Source: Microbispora hainanensis (GTDB lineage Bacteria > Actinomycetota > Actinomycetes > Streptosporangiales > Streptosporangiaceae). Taken from it: 64,000 bases of DNA. Where the stretch lies: the NCBI RefSeq assembly GCF_036186745.1, contig NZ_CP108086.1, positions 5,890,001 to 5,954,000 on the forward strand. Reading direction: 5' to 3'. Shown piece by piece: positions 20,010 through 29,297 of the stretch. A model generated the notes under the pieces. The model saw only the letters and a program-made list of their open reading frames with translations. It had not been told where the DNA came from and did not search any database. The position numbers and the translations under genes were made by a program. Numbering within the stretch: the stretch's first letter is position 1; every line of letters starts with the position of its first letter.

Positions 20010-22256
20010 TCACGATTCTCCCAGGCTGACGGCGGCTCTCACCGTGGGCGGGCCTGCTTCCGGCGGGCGCGCTGTCGTGTTGAACGGCCACCAGTTCCGC
20101 TCGCCGAGCATTATCGCGAGAGCGGGGACGAGCAGGGCCCGCACGAGGAAGGTGTCGGCGAGCAGGCCCAGGGTCACCACGAAGCCGATCTGGAACAGCG
20201 ACTCCATCTGGATCACCATCAACGTGGCGAAGGTGGCGGCGAGCACGAGGCCCGCGGAGGTGATCACGCCACCGGTCCGCGCGAGGGCCTCCGTCACCGC
20301 ACGGCGGGTTTCGTGCTTGCGGCGCTGCTCGCGGATCCGGCCGAGGAGGAACACGTTGTAATCGACGCCTAGGGCGACGAGGAAGATGAACGCGTATATC
20401 GGCAGATTCGGGTCCGAGGCCGGCTGGCCCATGAGGTGGGTGAAGACGAGGGAGCTGACGCCGAGGGCGAAGCCGAAGGAGAGGATCACGGTCGCGATCA
20501 CGTAGAGCGGCATCACCACCGCACGCAGGAGCACGGCGAGGACGACGAGGATCAGGGCGAGGCTGACCGGGACGATCAGCCCGGTGTCACGGCCGAGTGC
20601 CTGGCGGGCATCGTAGTTCTCTGCCACGGTCCCGCCGATCATGACCGTCCGGCCGCCGGCCGCGCGCTCGGCGACCTCGCGCAGCGCGGGGACGGCGTCG
20701 GTGGCCTGCTCCGAGAACGGATCCATCCGCAGGTCCGCGTCGAAGGTGATCAGGTCGTTCGCGGAACCCGGCCGGCCTTGCGCCTCCGCCCCCGGGGAGG
20801 AGCCGTCCGCCCCGACCGACCTCGCCACCGCGTGCATGTCGGCGACCGGCGTGTGCGTGCCTTCGGTGAGAGCGCTCTGGACCTTCCCGGCCACATCGTC
20901 GGCCACGACGATGCGAAGCGGCGCCGCCCGGCCGGGGATGAAGTGGTCGCGGATCACCTGCTGGCCGAGGACCGAGTCCGGCGCCTCGCGGAAGGACTCG
21001 GAGAAGTCGAGCGCCGGACGCCCGCCGAGGCCGGCCAGCGCGCCCGCGGCGAGGACGGCGGCGACCGCCGCGGCGATCACCCCCGGGCGTGCGTGGACGA
21101 GGCCCGCGACGCGCTCCCAGAACGTGATCGCGGGTGCGGACCCGGGATCGAGGCGGGGGACCGCCGGCCAGAACGCCCGCCGGCCGAGCGCGGTGAGCAC
21201 CGCGGGCAGGAGCGTCAGGCCGGCACAGACCATGACCGCGACGCCGAGGGCGAGGATCGGGCCCATCTCGCGCGTGGCGTTGAAGTCGGCGAGGGCGAGG
21301 ATCGTCATCGTGCCGATGACGATCGCTCCGGCGGAGACGATCGCCGGGCCGGTGCGCCGGGCGGCGGCGACCATCGCCTCTCTGACGTCCCGCGTCCGGC
21401 GCAGCTCGTCGCGGAACCGCGCCACGATCAGCAGGCAGTAGTCGGTGCCCGCGCCGAACATCAGCACGACCAGGATCGAGGTCGTCTGCCCGCTGATGTC
21501 GGTGGCCCCGGCGGCGACGAGGCCGTAGGCGAGGCCGGAGGTGACCAGGTAGGCGAGGGCGACGACGGCCAGCGGCACCAGAGCGACCAGCGGCGAGCGG
21601 TAGGTCACGAGCAGCAGGAGCAGCAGTACGGCGACGGTGACCGCCAGGAGGGTTCCGTTGACCCCTCCGAGCGCGGCGTTCCGATCGGCCTCGAATCCGG
21701 CGCGGCCGGTCACGAAGGCCCTCAGCCCGCTCTCGTCGCCGGTGGCCGGCGGGACGACCTCGCGGATCGCCGCGACCGCCTGCTCGATGTCGGGCGTCGA
21801 GTCGTCGGCCATCAGGACCGTGCTCAAGATGACGGTTTCGTCGGGTGAGGTGAGCAGCGAGGCGCCCGGGCTCATGTCGAGCGGGTCGGCCTCGCCGCAC
21901 GCGCGCTGGTATGGGGTGGCGACCATCCTCAGGTTCGGGATCGCGGCGGAGCGGCACAGCGCGAGGGCGTCGGTGTCGGCGCGCCGTCCGTCGTCCGGGG
22001 TGATCCCGCTCTCGCGGAAGTAGACGATCACCGCCGCCGTCTCGCTGCCGAGCCGGAACCGCTCGTCGACGATCTTCTTGACCGCCGCGGACTCGGATCC
22101 CCGGACGAGAAAGGTCTCGCTCTCGTCGGCGGCCCGCTCGTTGAGGTCGGCTTGCAGCGGCACCGCGAGCATCGCGAACGCGAGCCACGCCGCGATCACG
22201 ACCCACCGTGACCGCCGGCCTGCGGCGATCATCGAAACCCTGGTGAGAAGCCGCAT
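20010..22256 (-). CDS. MMPL-family RND transporter
   Basis: About 748 residues starting at MRLLTRVSMIAAGRRSRW, behind a GAGGGCGG ribosome site 13 bp after the preceding lipoprotein gene. A start at 22289 would overlap that gene. The layout is the RND/MMPL one: an N-terminal helix, a large extracytoplasmic loop (about 45-185), a block of helices containing FGAGTDYCLLIVARFRDE, a second loop (about 410-560), and a second helix block containing LGVDYNVFLLGRIREQ. The two GxDY motifs carry the acidic residues expected for proton coupling. Members export lipids, siderophores or antibiotics. Its place next to a PKS cluster makes product export or self-resistance possible, but nothing in the sequence proves it. 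It is probably co-transcribed with the lipoprotein. Confidence 0.9.
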   Translation of the reverse strand: MRLLTRVSMIAAGRRSRWVVIAAWLAFAMLAVPLQADLNERAADESETFLVRGSESAAVKKIVDERFRLGSETAAVIVYFRESGITPDDGRRADTDALALCRSAAIPNLRMVATPYQRACGEADPLDMSPGASLLTSPDETVILSTVLMADDSTPDIEQAVAAIREVVPPATGDESGLRAFVTGRAGFEADRNAALGGVNGTLLAVTVAVLLLLLLVTYRSPLVALVPLAVVALAYLVTSGLAYGLVAAGATDISGQTTSILVVLMFGAGTDYCLLIVARFRDELRRTRDVREAMVAAARRTGPAIVSAGAIVIGTMTILALADFNATREMGPILALGVAVMVCAGLTLLPAVLTALGRRAFWPAVPRLDPGSAPAITFWERVAGLVHARPGVIAAAVAAVLAAGALAGLGGRPALDFSESFREAPDSVLGQQVIRDHFIPGRAAPLRIVVADDVAGKVQSALTEGTHTPVADMHAVARSVGADGSSPGAEAQGRPGSANDLITFDADLRMDPFSEQATDAVPALREVAERAAGGRTVMIGGTVAENYDARQALGRDTGLIVPVSLALILVVLAVLLRAVVMPLYVIATVILSFGFALGVSSLVFTHLMGQPASDPNLPIYAFIFLVALGVDYNVFLLGRIREQRRKHETRRAVTEALARTGGVITSAGLVLAATFATLMVIQMESLFQIGFVVTLGLLADTFLVRALLVPALAIMLGERNWWPFNTTARPPEAGPPTVRAAVSLGES

Positions 22257-22269
22257 CGGGCCGCCGCCC

Positions 22270-22674
22270 TCAGAGACCACCACCGACACCCTCTATCTGG
22301 CTGACGACGCCGTGCGCGGTGTAGACGTAGATCCTCGCCAGGTCGATCTCTATCGGCACGGGCAGGCTCCTGTCGTCCTCGCGCGAGACGACGATCTCGC
22401 AGTTGTGGCGGGCCGCCTTCTCACGGGCCTCGGCCAGATCCAGACCGAGCAGCTCCGCCGTGTCGAAGGCGTTCTCCGCGGGCTTGTACTGGTCGGCACC
22501 CCCGTTCTGCCCGGTCTCCACCATCGGGCATTGCAGCGCGGTCAGGTCGCGCCCCTTCGCCTTCGCCTCGCCGGAGTCGTCGCTGCATCCCGTCAGGGTC
22601 AGCGCTCCGATGGTGATCGACACTGTGGCCGCAGCGACGCTGAGAAGTCGCCGGTGAACTCTCTGCCCGCTCAT
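22270..22674 (-). CDS. Small secreted lipoprotein, I78-inhibitor-like C-terminal region
   Basis: 134 residues from MSGQRVHRRLLSVAAA. This start gives a clean lipoprotein signal ending in the lipobox LTGC; an in-frame start at 22842 would bury the signal. The mature part begins with a short polar linker. It then has a compact domain of about 65 residues with GLDLAEAREKA, a hydrophobic strand, LPVPIEIDLARIYVYT and a final VVSQIEG. That order resembles the small I78 peptidase-inhibitor fold, but the match is by eye and uncertain. It is followed after 13 bp by the MMPL transporter gene, which suggests a membrane accessory role. Function unknown. Confidence 0.75.
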   Translation of the reverse strand: MSGQRVHRRLLSVAAATVSITIGALTLTGCSDDSGEAKAKGRDLTALQCPMVETGQNGGADQYKPAENAFDTAELLGLDLAEAREKAARHNCEIVVSREDDRSLPVPIEIDLARIYVYTAHGVVSQIEGVGGGL

Positions 22675-22717
22675 AGCGGGGACGCTAACCGACGAAACCG
22701 CCTGGATCAAGACAACT

Positions 22718-22746
22718 AACGTCAGCAATGAGGGAATCAACGTCAG
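22718..22746. promoter_or_regulatory. Direct repeat AACGTCAG x2 in the divergent promoter region
   Basis: Two exact copies of AACGTCAG at 22718-22725 and 22739-22746, 21 bp apart (two helical turns), lie in an AT-rich gap upstream of the lipoprotein/MMPL pair and the divergent large secreted protein. A TTGACA box sits near 22784. Spacing and location suit a tandem regulator site. Confidence 0.35.
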
Positions 22747-22885
22747 ATTGAGACTGACTTTCCATTTTCCAAGACGAAAGTTCTTGACACAAGGATAAAA
22801 GATGCGGACGCTACGTCTGAACCTCGGGCGGTCGAACCACATCGCTCCGGCCGCGGGGCTGGTCGCCGCCGCATAGGGAGAGGAA

Positions 22886-25800
22886 GTGAGTGGTATGCGG
22901 AACGCCGCGCTGCCCGCGCGGAGTGTGAGGCGTTCTCTGATCGCGCTGACTACGGTCGCTTTAGGGGCTCAGATGCTCACCCCGGCGACCACTGCCCAAG
23001 CGAAGAGCACCCCCCAGGCTGCTGCCGCCCCTGCGACGAGCACCGGGACGGCCGACAAAGGTTTCCTTGCGGCTCCTGCCAAGGCGGAGGACAGCAAGAG
23101 AATCCTCATCTATACCGGTACGACCGGATACCGGCACGCCGATGGGATCGACAACGGGCGCCCTGTGGTGCAGGCCGCTCTCGAGGACGCAGGCTACGAG
23201 GTCGATTGGGAGGACTGCGACAACAACGGCGGCGGCGCGAACAACTGCGACAACCCGAACAAGAATCCCCGGATCTTCACCGACGAGAACCTGTCCCGAT
23301 ACGACGCGATCCTGTTCCTGAACTCATCCTGGTCATGGGCAGGCGGCGGCCGGCCCGGACCGCTCCTCGACCAGGCCCAGCGCGACGCGTTGATCCGCTT
23401 CACCCAGAACAGCGGCGGAATCGCGGCCGTGCACAACATGACCGACGCCGGCGCCGGCACCTCCGTGTGGGACTGGTGGGACGGCGGGCCGGACAGCCTC
23501 ATCGGCACGACGATGACCGCCCACTCGAACGGGTCGGCGACCGGCAACGCCGCGACCGTCCAGGTCGCCGACCACAACCACCTCTCCACCAAAGACCTGC
23601 CCGACACCTACCAGATCGCCGACGAGCACTACAACTTCGTCCGCAGCGTCCGGGGCACCCACCATGTGCTCGCGACCTTCGACGAGCGCACCTACAACAC
23701 CGGCAGCCAGAAGATGGGCGCGGACCACCCCACGACGTGGTGCAAGCTCTACGACGGCGACAGGGTCAAGGACGGCACCGCCACCCAGCGGCCCTACAAC
23801 GACGGACGGACCTGGGTGACCTCGCAGGGTCACTTCGGCGTTCGTTACACCGAGAACGGCGGCGACAACCCGCTGGTCAAGCAGATCGTCGGCGGGGTGC
23901 GCTGGGTCGCGGGCGAGGGGGACAAGACCGACTGCTCGGGCACCGTCTGGTCGAACTTCACCCGTACGACCCTGGTCGACAACGCGAACGGCCCGATGGC
24001 TCTCGACGTGGCGCGGGACGGCAAGCTCTACTGGACCGAGATCGGTCCCGCGACGGGCTACCAGACCCAGGGTTACGTGAAGATGCACGACCCGAACGGC
24101 CCGCCGAACAACTCGACCACGGTCGCGACGATCCCGACGCGCGCCGACCACGGCAACTCCGAAGACGGCGTGCTGGGGATGAGCCTGGAGCCGGGCTTCG
24201 ATCTGTCGAAGCCGGACAAGCGCGACATCTATGTCTACTACTCCCCGCGCAACCCCGACTGGCCGACCACGGGCAACCAGCAGACGGTCGGCTACAACGT
24301 GATCAGCCGCTTCACGCTGAACGAGGACGGCACCGCGTTCCTGCCCGCACAGGCGGGAGGTGACCCGGCGCATCCGTACGACGAGCGGGAGATCCTGCGC
24401 GTGCCCAAGGCGAAGATCTCGGGCAACCCGTCAGGCTTCCCGGGCGGCCCCACCGACAACGGCCCCGGCCATGTCGGGGGCGCGGGCCTGGTGTTCGACT
24501 CCGAGGGCAACCTCTACCTCGGCGTCGGCGACGACACCTCGCCGAACGCGCCCGGCCACAACCGCTACCCGCCGATGGACCACCGTGCCTCGGAGCGCTG
24601 GGACGCGCGCAAGACGGCGGCGAACACCGCCGACCTGCGCGGCAAGATCCTGCGCATCAAGCCGATCGACGACATCCCGAGCGGCGAGGACCCCGGCCTG
24701 GACAAGACCTACACGGTTCCCGAGGGCAACATGTTCCCGCCGGGGACCGCGAAGACCCGGCCGGAGATCTACGCCATGGGCTTCCGGCAGCCCTTCACGG
24801 TGCACGTCGACCCCGCGCATCCGGGTACGGTCGTCGTCGGCGAGTACTGCCACGACAACTCGGTGGACCAGGCCGATCGTGCCCCGGCCGGCACCTGTGA
24901 GTGGGATCTGGTCGACAAGCCGAGCTTCCAGGGCTGGCCGTTCTGCGTCGGCGACAACTCGAAGACCAACACCACGTGGCGCTGGAACTACGCGACCAAC
25001 TCCTCGACCGGCCAGCAGTACGACTGCTCGCTCGACAAGATCCCGTCCGACCTCACCTGGGCTCCGCCGGGGGGCACGGGCTCGCAGCCCACGTTCCAGG
25101 GCCTGGATGAGATCCCCGGCCCCGCCAAGCCGGCGACGATCTGGCGCAAGTACCCCGGCAACCCGGGCAGTCAGGATCCGCTGGCCTTCGGCGACCTGGG
25201 CTCCGGCGGCATGCAGCCGGTCACCGGCCCGGTCTACCGATACAAGGACAGCTACGGTCCCGGCGCCTTCCCGCCCTACTACGACGGCTCGTGGCTGATC
25301 ACCAACCGTGGGGACGACAACGGGTTCTGGAAGGAGGTCCGCCTGCGGCAGGACAACAACCAGATGCTCCGGGTCAACGACTGGCTGCCGGTCAACCACT
25401 TCGGCACGCCGAACAACAGCTTCGTGATCCCGACCAGGTTCGGGCCCGACGGCGCCCTCTACATGGGGCGCTGGACCTTCGGCTGCTGCCGCAGCCAGAT
25501 CAACTCCACGATGAAGATGGAGCTGGTCAAGATCGAGTTCAAGCCCCAGACCACGTGCGCCGAGGACACCCAGGCGCCGACGGTGTCGAACCAGATCGAG
25601 GGCCGGGCCCACCCCGGCCAGCAGAACACCTACATCGACTCGGCCACGCTCAAGCTCACCGCCAACGACGTCGGCTGTGCCGGCGTGGAGAAGGTCGAAT
25701 ACCGCGTTAACGGCGGAGAGTGGACCGCCTACGACGCGCCGGTCCCGTTCAAGACTCCGGGGAAGTACACCGTCGACTACCGGGCCACCGACTACTCCGG

Positions 25801-26923
25801 TAACACCTCCACCTCGCAGAGCGTCGTCTTCACTGTGGCCGACGGCGGCAAGACGCTCCCCACGACGTGCGACATCTACGCGATGGGCACGACGTGGAGT
25901 CCCGGCAACTGCGAGATCGCCCGCGGTGGCACCATCACCTGGCACTTCAACGCGCCCGACGCGGCGATGCCGCACGATGTCTGGCTCGTGCCGCCAGGCG
26001 GCAACCCGGACCCGAACGCCGGCGACATCTTCGAGGTCACCAAGGGCGCCGTCTCGCCGGGAGGCCCGCCGGTCTCGTACACCTTGGACAAGGAAGGGAC
26101 CTGGACGGTCATCTGCAGGTTCCACTCGGGCTACGACGGCACGAAGTGGATCGGCATGGTCACGACGATCACGGTCGGAGGAGGGGCCGCGGGGGTGTAC
26201 ACCATCTCCGCCAAGCACAGCGGCAAGTTCGTCGCGCCGCAGAACGCCTCCACCGCAGATGACGCCCCGATCGTGCAGATGAGTGCGACGGAGGGCGGCG
26301 AGCAGCAGTGGGAGGCCGTTCCCTTCACCGCGGGGGCCTACCAGCTCAAGAACGTCAAGAGCGGCAAGTGCCTTGACGTGCCGAGGGGCTCGACGGCGAC
26401 GGGCACCCAGCTCGTCCAGTACGCCTGCCATCCCGACGGGCACCAGGACCAGGTCAACCAGAGGTTCTATCTCGTCCCATCCGGAGACGCCTACCAGATC
26501 ACTTCGGCGGTGAGCGGGCTGTGCCTCGACATCAACGGCAGGTCGACGGCCAACGGCGCCGCGTTGATCCAGTGGACCTGCAGCAACGACGACAACCAGC
26601 GGTTCGCCTTCACTCCGGTGTCCTCGTCTCCCGGCGTTCCGCTGACCGTGACCGCCTCGTCCCGCTGTGTGGGCACGTCGGCGTACGTGGCGGTGACGGC
26701 GGTCAACGACGGTGACGTGCCGGCGACGGTGGAGCTGACCACCCCGTACGGCTCGAAGACCGTGGCCGACGTGGCCCCGGGCAAGCAGGCCTACCAGTCC
26801 TTCAACGCGCGTGCCGGGCAGATCGGCGCGGGCAAGGCGACGGTCAAGGGGACCGCGACGATCGACGGCAAGCAGGTCACCGCGACCTACGACGCCGCCT
26901 ACAACGCGATCAGCTGCGCCTGA
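22886..26923 (+). CDS. Secreted multidomain protein: ThuA, glucose/sorbosone-dehydrogenase propeller, Ig-like, cupredoxin, ricin lectin
   Basis: 1345 residues (GTG start; an ATG nine bases later is equally possible). A signal peptide ends near TTAQAKS. Domains in order: ThuA-like glutamine-amidotransferase fold (about 65-350, KRILIYTGTTGYRHADGI); a PQQ glucose/sorbosone-dehydrogenase-type propeller (about 360-890, with NGPMALDVARDGKLYWTE, GHVGGAGLVFDSEGNLYLG and LRGKILRI); an Ig-like or OmpL47-like domain (about 895-985, VEYRVNGGEW); a cupredoxin (about 990-1095) whose PHDVW, CRFH and IGM supply the His, Cys, His and Met of a type 1 copper site; a ricin-type trefoil (about 1100-1255, QQW and NQRF repeats); and a final Ig-like domain. 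The likely role is oxidation or processing of an extracellular glycoside. The substrate is unknown. It lies upstream of a sugar importer locus. Confidence 0.9.
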   Translation: MSGMRNAALPARSVRRSLIALTTVALGAQMLTPATTAQAKSTPQAAAAPATSTGTADKGFLAAPAKAEDSKRILIYTGTTGYRHADGIDNGRPVVQAALEDAGYEVDWEDCDNNGGGANNCDNPNKNPRIFTDENLSRYDAILFLNSSWSWAGGGRPGPLLDQAQRDALIRFTQNSGGIAAVHNMTDAGAGTSVWDWWDGGPDSLIGTTMTAHSNGSATGNAATVQVADHNHLSTKDLPDTYQIADEHYNFVRSVRGTHHVLATFDERTYNTGSQKMGADHPTTWCKLYDGDRVKDGTATQRPYNDGRTWVTSQGHFGVRYTENGGDNPLVKQIVGGVRWVAGEGDKTDCSGTVWSNFTRTTLVDNANGPMALDVARDGKLYWTEIGPATGYQTQGYVKMHDPNGPPNNSTTVATIPTRADHGNSEDGVLGMSLEPGFDLSKPDKRDIYVYYSPRNPDWPTTGNQQTVGYNVISRFTLNEDGTAFLPAQAGGDPAHPYDEREILRVPKAKISGNPSGFPGGPTDNGPGHVGGAGLVFDSEGNLYLGVGDDTSPNAPGHNRYPPMDHRASERWDARKTAANTADLRGKILRIKPIDDIPSGEDPGLDKTYTVPEGNMFPPGTAKTRPEIYAMGFRQPFTVHVDPAHPGTVVVGEYCHDNSVDQADRAPAGTCEWDLVDKPSFQGWPFCVGDNSKTNTTWRWNYATNSSTGQQYDCSLDKIPSDLTWAPPGGTGSQPTFQGLDEIPGPAKPATIWRKYPGNPGSQDPLAFGDLGSGGMQPVTGPVYRYKDSYGPGAFPPYYDGSWLITNRGDDNGFWKEVRLRQDNNQMLRVNDWLPVNHFGTPNNSFVIPTRFGPDGALYMGRWTFGCCRSQINSTMKMELVKIEFKPQTTCAEDTQAPTVSNQIEGRAHPGQQNTYIDSATLKLTANDVGCAGVEKVEYRVNGGEWTAYDAPVPFKTPGKYTVDYRATDYSGNTSTSQSVVFTVADGGKTLPTTCDIYAMGTTWSPGNCEIARGGTITWHFNAPDAAMPHDVWLVPPGGNPDPNAGDIFEVTKGAVSPGGPPVSYTLDKEGTWTVICRFHSGYDGTKWIGMVTTITVGGGAAGVYTISAKHSGKFVAPQNASTADDAPIVQMSATEGGEQQWEAVPFTAGAYQLKNVKSGKCLDVPRGSTATGTQLVQYACHPDGHQDQVNQRFYLVPSGDAYQITSAVSGLCLDINGRSTANGAALIQWTCSNDDNQRFAFTPVSSSPGVPLTVTASSRCVGTSAYVAVTAVNDGDVPATVELTTPYGSKTVADVAPGKQAYQSFNARAGQIGAGKATVKGTATIDGKQVTATYDAAYNAISCA

Positions 26924-27054
26924 CCACGCCACCGGCGGTGACCTCGGACGACGGGGTCACCACGACGACGCCACCACGACGGGGTCACCGCCGTAGCTCA
27001 ACCCGGGGCCGGCCGCCCGGCAGGCCGGCCCCGCCCCCCATGGATGGAGCGAAC

Positions 27055-27696
27055 ATGAAAATCAACAGAGCGACGCAGGTGCTCGCCGCGTCCGTGCTCG
27101 GTCTGGCCCTCGCGGGTGCCGGCCTGGCCGGTCCCGCGGCGGCCGACGACGACCCCGCCGGCACCGGCGGCGTCGACGTGTCGGTGAACATCCAGTCCAC
27201 CAGCACGCCCGGTCAGCTGTCGATGACGGTGGCCGACAACACGGGGGTGTCGCTGGAGGAGAACGGGTCGGACGCCACCGCCCGCCAGTTCACCGGCACC
27301 CTGCCGACGGTCACCGTGACCGACACCCGCACCCCCGAGGAGATCCCCGCGGGCGAGTACTGGGCGGTCGTGGGCCAGGCCAGCGAGTTCGTCGCGGCCG
27401 ACGACCCGAGCAAGAAGATCGGCCCGGAGTACCTGGGCTGGAAGCCGCGCCTGCTGAGCGACTCCTCCACCGGTGCGGTGGCGGCCGGTGAGCCGGTCTC
27501 CAGCGTCATCTCCGACGGCTCCGGAGCTCCCACGGTGGGTCTGGAGGGCCAGGAGCTGCTGGTCTCCACCGCCAACTCCGCCGACGAGATCGGCACCTCC
27601 CAGGTCAACGCCGACCTCGCCCTGCGCACCCCGGTCGACGTCGCCGCCGGCGAATACCACTCCACCATCACGCTGTCGCTGTTCAACCAGTCCTGA
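27055..27696 (+). CDS. Small secreted beta-rich protein, possibly WxL-like
   Basis: 213 residues from MKINRATQVLAAS, chosen because GGAG lies five bases upstream; earlier in-frame codons read through an unlikely Arg/Pro-rich leader. A clear signal peptide ends at PAAADDD. The mature protein is rich in Thr, Val and Gly, has no Cys, and alternates short strands. The segments PAGEYWAVVGQASEF, YLGWKPRLL and the closing GEYHSTITLSLFNQS recall the WxL surface domain of Gram-positive bacteria, but this is a resemblance only. It starts 131 bp after the large ThuA/cupredoxin protein and is followed by a strong terminator, so the two probably share a transcript and an extracellular task. Confidence 0.8.
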   Translation: MKINRATQVLAASVLGLALAGAGLAGPAAADDDPAGTGGVDVSVNIQSTSTPGQLSMTVADNTGVSLEENGSDATARQFTGTLPTVTVTDTRTPEEIPAGEYWAVVGQASEFVAADDPSKKIGPEYLGWKPRLLSDSSTGAVAAGEPVSSVISDGSGAPTVGLEGQELLVSTANSADEIGTSQVNADLALRTPVDVAAGEYHSTITLSLFNQS

Positions 27697-27722
27697 ACCG
27701 GCGGCGGGAGCGGAAAAGGAAA

Positions 27723-27751
27723 GGGCCACCCCTCCGCCGGAGGGGTGGCCC
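27723..27751 (+). terminator. Strong hairpin terminator
   Basis: A perfect 13-bp stem (27723-27735 with 27739-27751) and a three-base loop stand 27 bp after the small secreted protein. There is little T-run, as is usual in high-GC actinomycetes. It would also stop readthrough from the convergent ROK gene. Confidence 0.9.
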
Positions 27752-27812
27752 GGATATTCCGAGGCGTACGTCCGATTTATAGGTCAGACGGTAAGGCGGT
27801 ATTTGACAGAAG

Positions 27813-28988
27813 TCACGTAGTAAATGACCGATCGACCGTTTCGGGATCCAGGATGCGCTCGATAACCATGACGGCGGCGCCGGTGACGCCCGCCCGGTCA
27901 CCGAGCTCGCTCGCGCGAATGCCGAGACTCTGGGTCGCCAGTGGCAGCGAGCGGCCGTAAACCATTTCGCGTACGCCCGCCAAAAGGTGATCGCCCGCTT
28001 CGACCAGGTCGCCCCCGATCACGATCAGCGTGGGGTTGAAGAAGTTGACGATCGAGGCGAGCGCGCTGCCGACCTCTCTGCCACCCTGTCTGACAAAGCG
28101 GATGGCAAGAGAGTTGCCCTCCTTTGTCAGACGGACGACATCCCGGCCATCGGCGACGTCGAGCCCCGCGTCGCGGAGGCGGGCGGCCAGAGCCGCGCCG
28201 CCTGCCACGGCCTCCAGGCAGCCGACGTAGCCGCAGCGGCACTGCACCTGGTCGATGGTGGGTATGCGGATGTGGCCGATGTCCCCTGCGGCGCCTCGGG
28301 CCCCGCGATGCAGCCGGCGTCCGGCGATGATGCCACAGCCGATGCCGGTGCCCACCTTGACGAAGATCAGATGCTCGACCTCGGGGTGGACGGCCCAGTG
28401 CTCGCCCAGCGTCATGATGTTCACGTCGTTGTCGACGAGCACCGGGACGCCGAGCCGCTCGCCGAGCCAGCCGGGCACGGGGAAGCCGTCCCAGCCCGGC
28501 ATGATCGGCGGGCTGACCGCCGTGCCGCTCGCGTGGTCCACGGGGCCGGGGAGGCCGACGCCGACGCCGCACACGTCCGACAGCGGGCGGCCGCACTCGG
28601 CGAGCAGTTCCCGGAAGGTGTCGAGAACCCAGCTCAAGGTCGGCACGGGTCCGCGGTCGATGCGCAGGTCGGCGGCACGTTCCGCCAGGACGGCCCCGCC
28701 GAGGTCGCTGGCGGCGATTCTGGCGTGGGTGACACCGAGGTCGGCGGCCAGCACGATGCGGGCCTCACGGTGGAAGGAGAAGGCGGTGGCGGGCCTGCCG
28801 CCCGATGGAGTCGTGTCCTCGGAGGGCAGGATCAGGCGCTGGTGCAGCAGAGCGTCGATCCGCTGGGACACCGCGCTTCTTGACAGACCAGTGAGCTGGA
28901 CCAGCTCAGCGCGGGTACGCGCTCGCCCGTCACGGAGGATCGAGAGTAGTGCTCCCGCTCCGGTCCCACCGGGCATGCCCTGAGCCAC
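27813..28988 (-). CDS. ROK-family transcriptional regulator
   Basis: 391 residues. GTG at 28988 is preferred because AAGGAG lies five bases upstream; a GTG six bases earlier overlaps that site. Residues about 10-75 form a winged helix (TRAELVQLTGLSRSAVSQRIDAL). The rest is a ROK sugar-binding domain with DLGVTHARIAASDL, GVGLPGPVD, VDNDVN and GTGIGCGIIAGRRL. The zinc-type motif GHIRIP...CRCGYVGCLEAVAGG follows, with its three Cys. ROK regulators repress sugar genes and release DNA when they bind a sugar or sugar phosphate. It is divergent to the ribose-type ABC importer, so that operon and itself are the likely targets. Confidence 0.93.
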   Translation of the reverse strand: MAQGMPGGTGAGALLSILRDGRARTRAELVQLTGLSRSAVSQRIDALLHQRLILPSEDTTPSGGRPATAFSFHREARIVLAADLGVTHARIAASDLGGAVLAERAADLRIDRGPVPTLSWVLDTFRELLAECGRPLSDVCGVGVGLPGPVDHASGTAVSPPIMPGWDGFPVPGWLGERLGVPVLVDNDVNIMTLGEHWAVHPEVEHLIFVKVGTGIGCGIIAGRRLHRGARGAAGDIGHIRIPTIDQVQCRCGYVGCLEAVAGGAALAARLRDAGLDVADGRDVVRLTKEGNSLAIRFVRQGGREVGSALASIVNFFNPTLIVIGGDLVEAGDHLLAGVREMVYGRSLPLATQSLGIRASELGDRAGVTGAAVMVIERILDPETVDRSFTT

Positions 28989-29297
28989 TGGCACTCCTTA
29001 CTGCTCGACGTTTCCTTATGTTTTACCCTACTCCCCTTTTGCTTGACCAAAGTCATAAGTCGTGTATACGCTCGCGGCACTATGTAGGCGGCGCACCTAA
29101 AGTTCTGACACTCTCAGACAAGGTGCCGGGCCGGGAGCGAGTTTTATGACCTGTGTTAACGGCGTGCCCGAGCCGGGAATCCAGACCCAGCGGTACGGCA
29201 ATAGCCGGGCCCTTGCTCACTTCGCCTCCGCGGGTGGCCACGCCACGCGAATCCGTGAGGCTTTTCTCCCTTCCGTTCCCGCGGCGGAGTAGACCCG
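28989..29297. promoter_or_regulatory. Divergent promoter region of the ROK gene and the sugar ABC operon
   Basis: A 309-bp gap with no gene. A plausible sigma-A-type promoter for the importer is TTGACC (29043-29048) and TATACG (29065-29070) with a 16-bp spacer. The AT-rich stretch 29010-29070 is the natural place for the ROK operator, but no convincing palindrome was found. The leader of about 220 bases to the ATPase start shows no recognised riboswitch. Confidence 0.4.
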
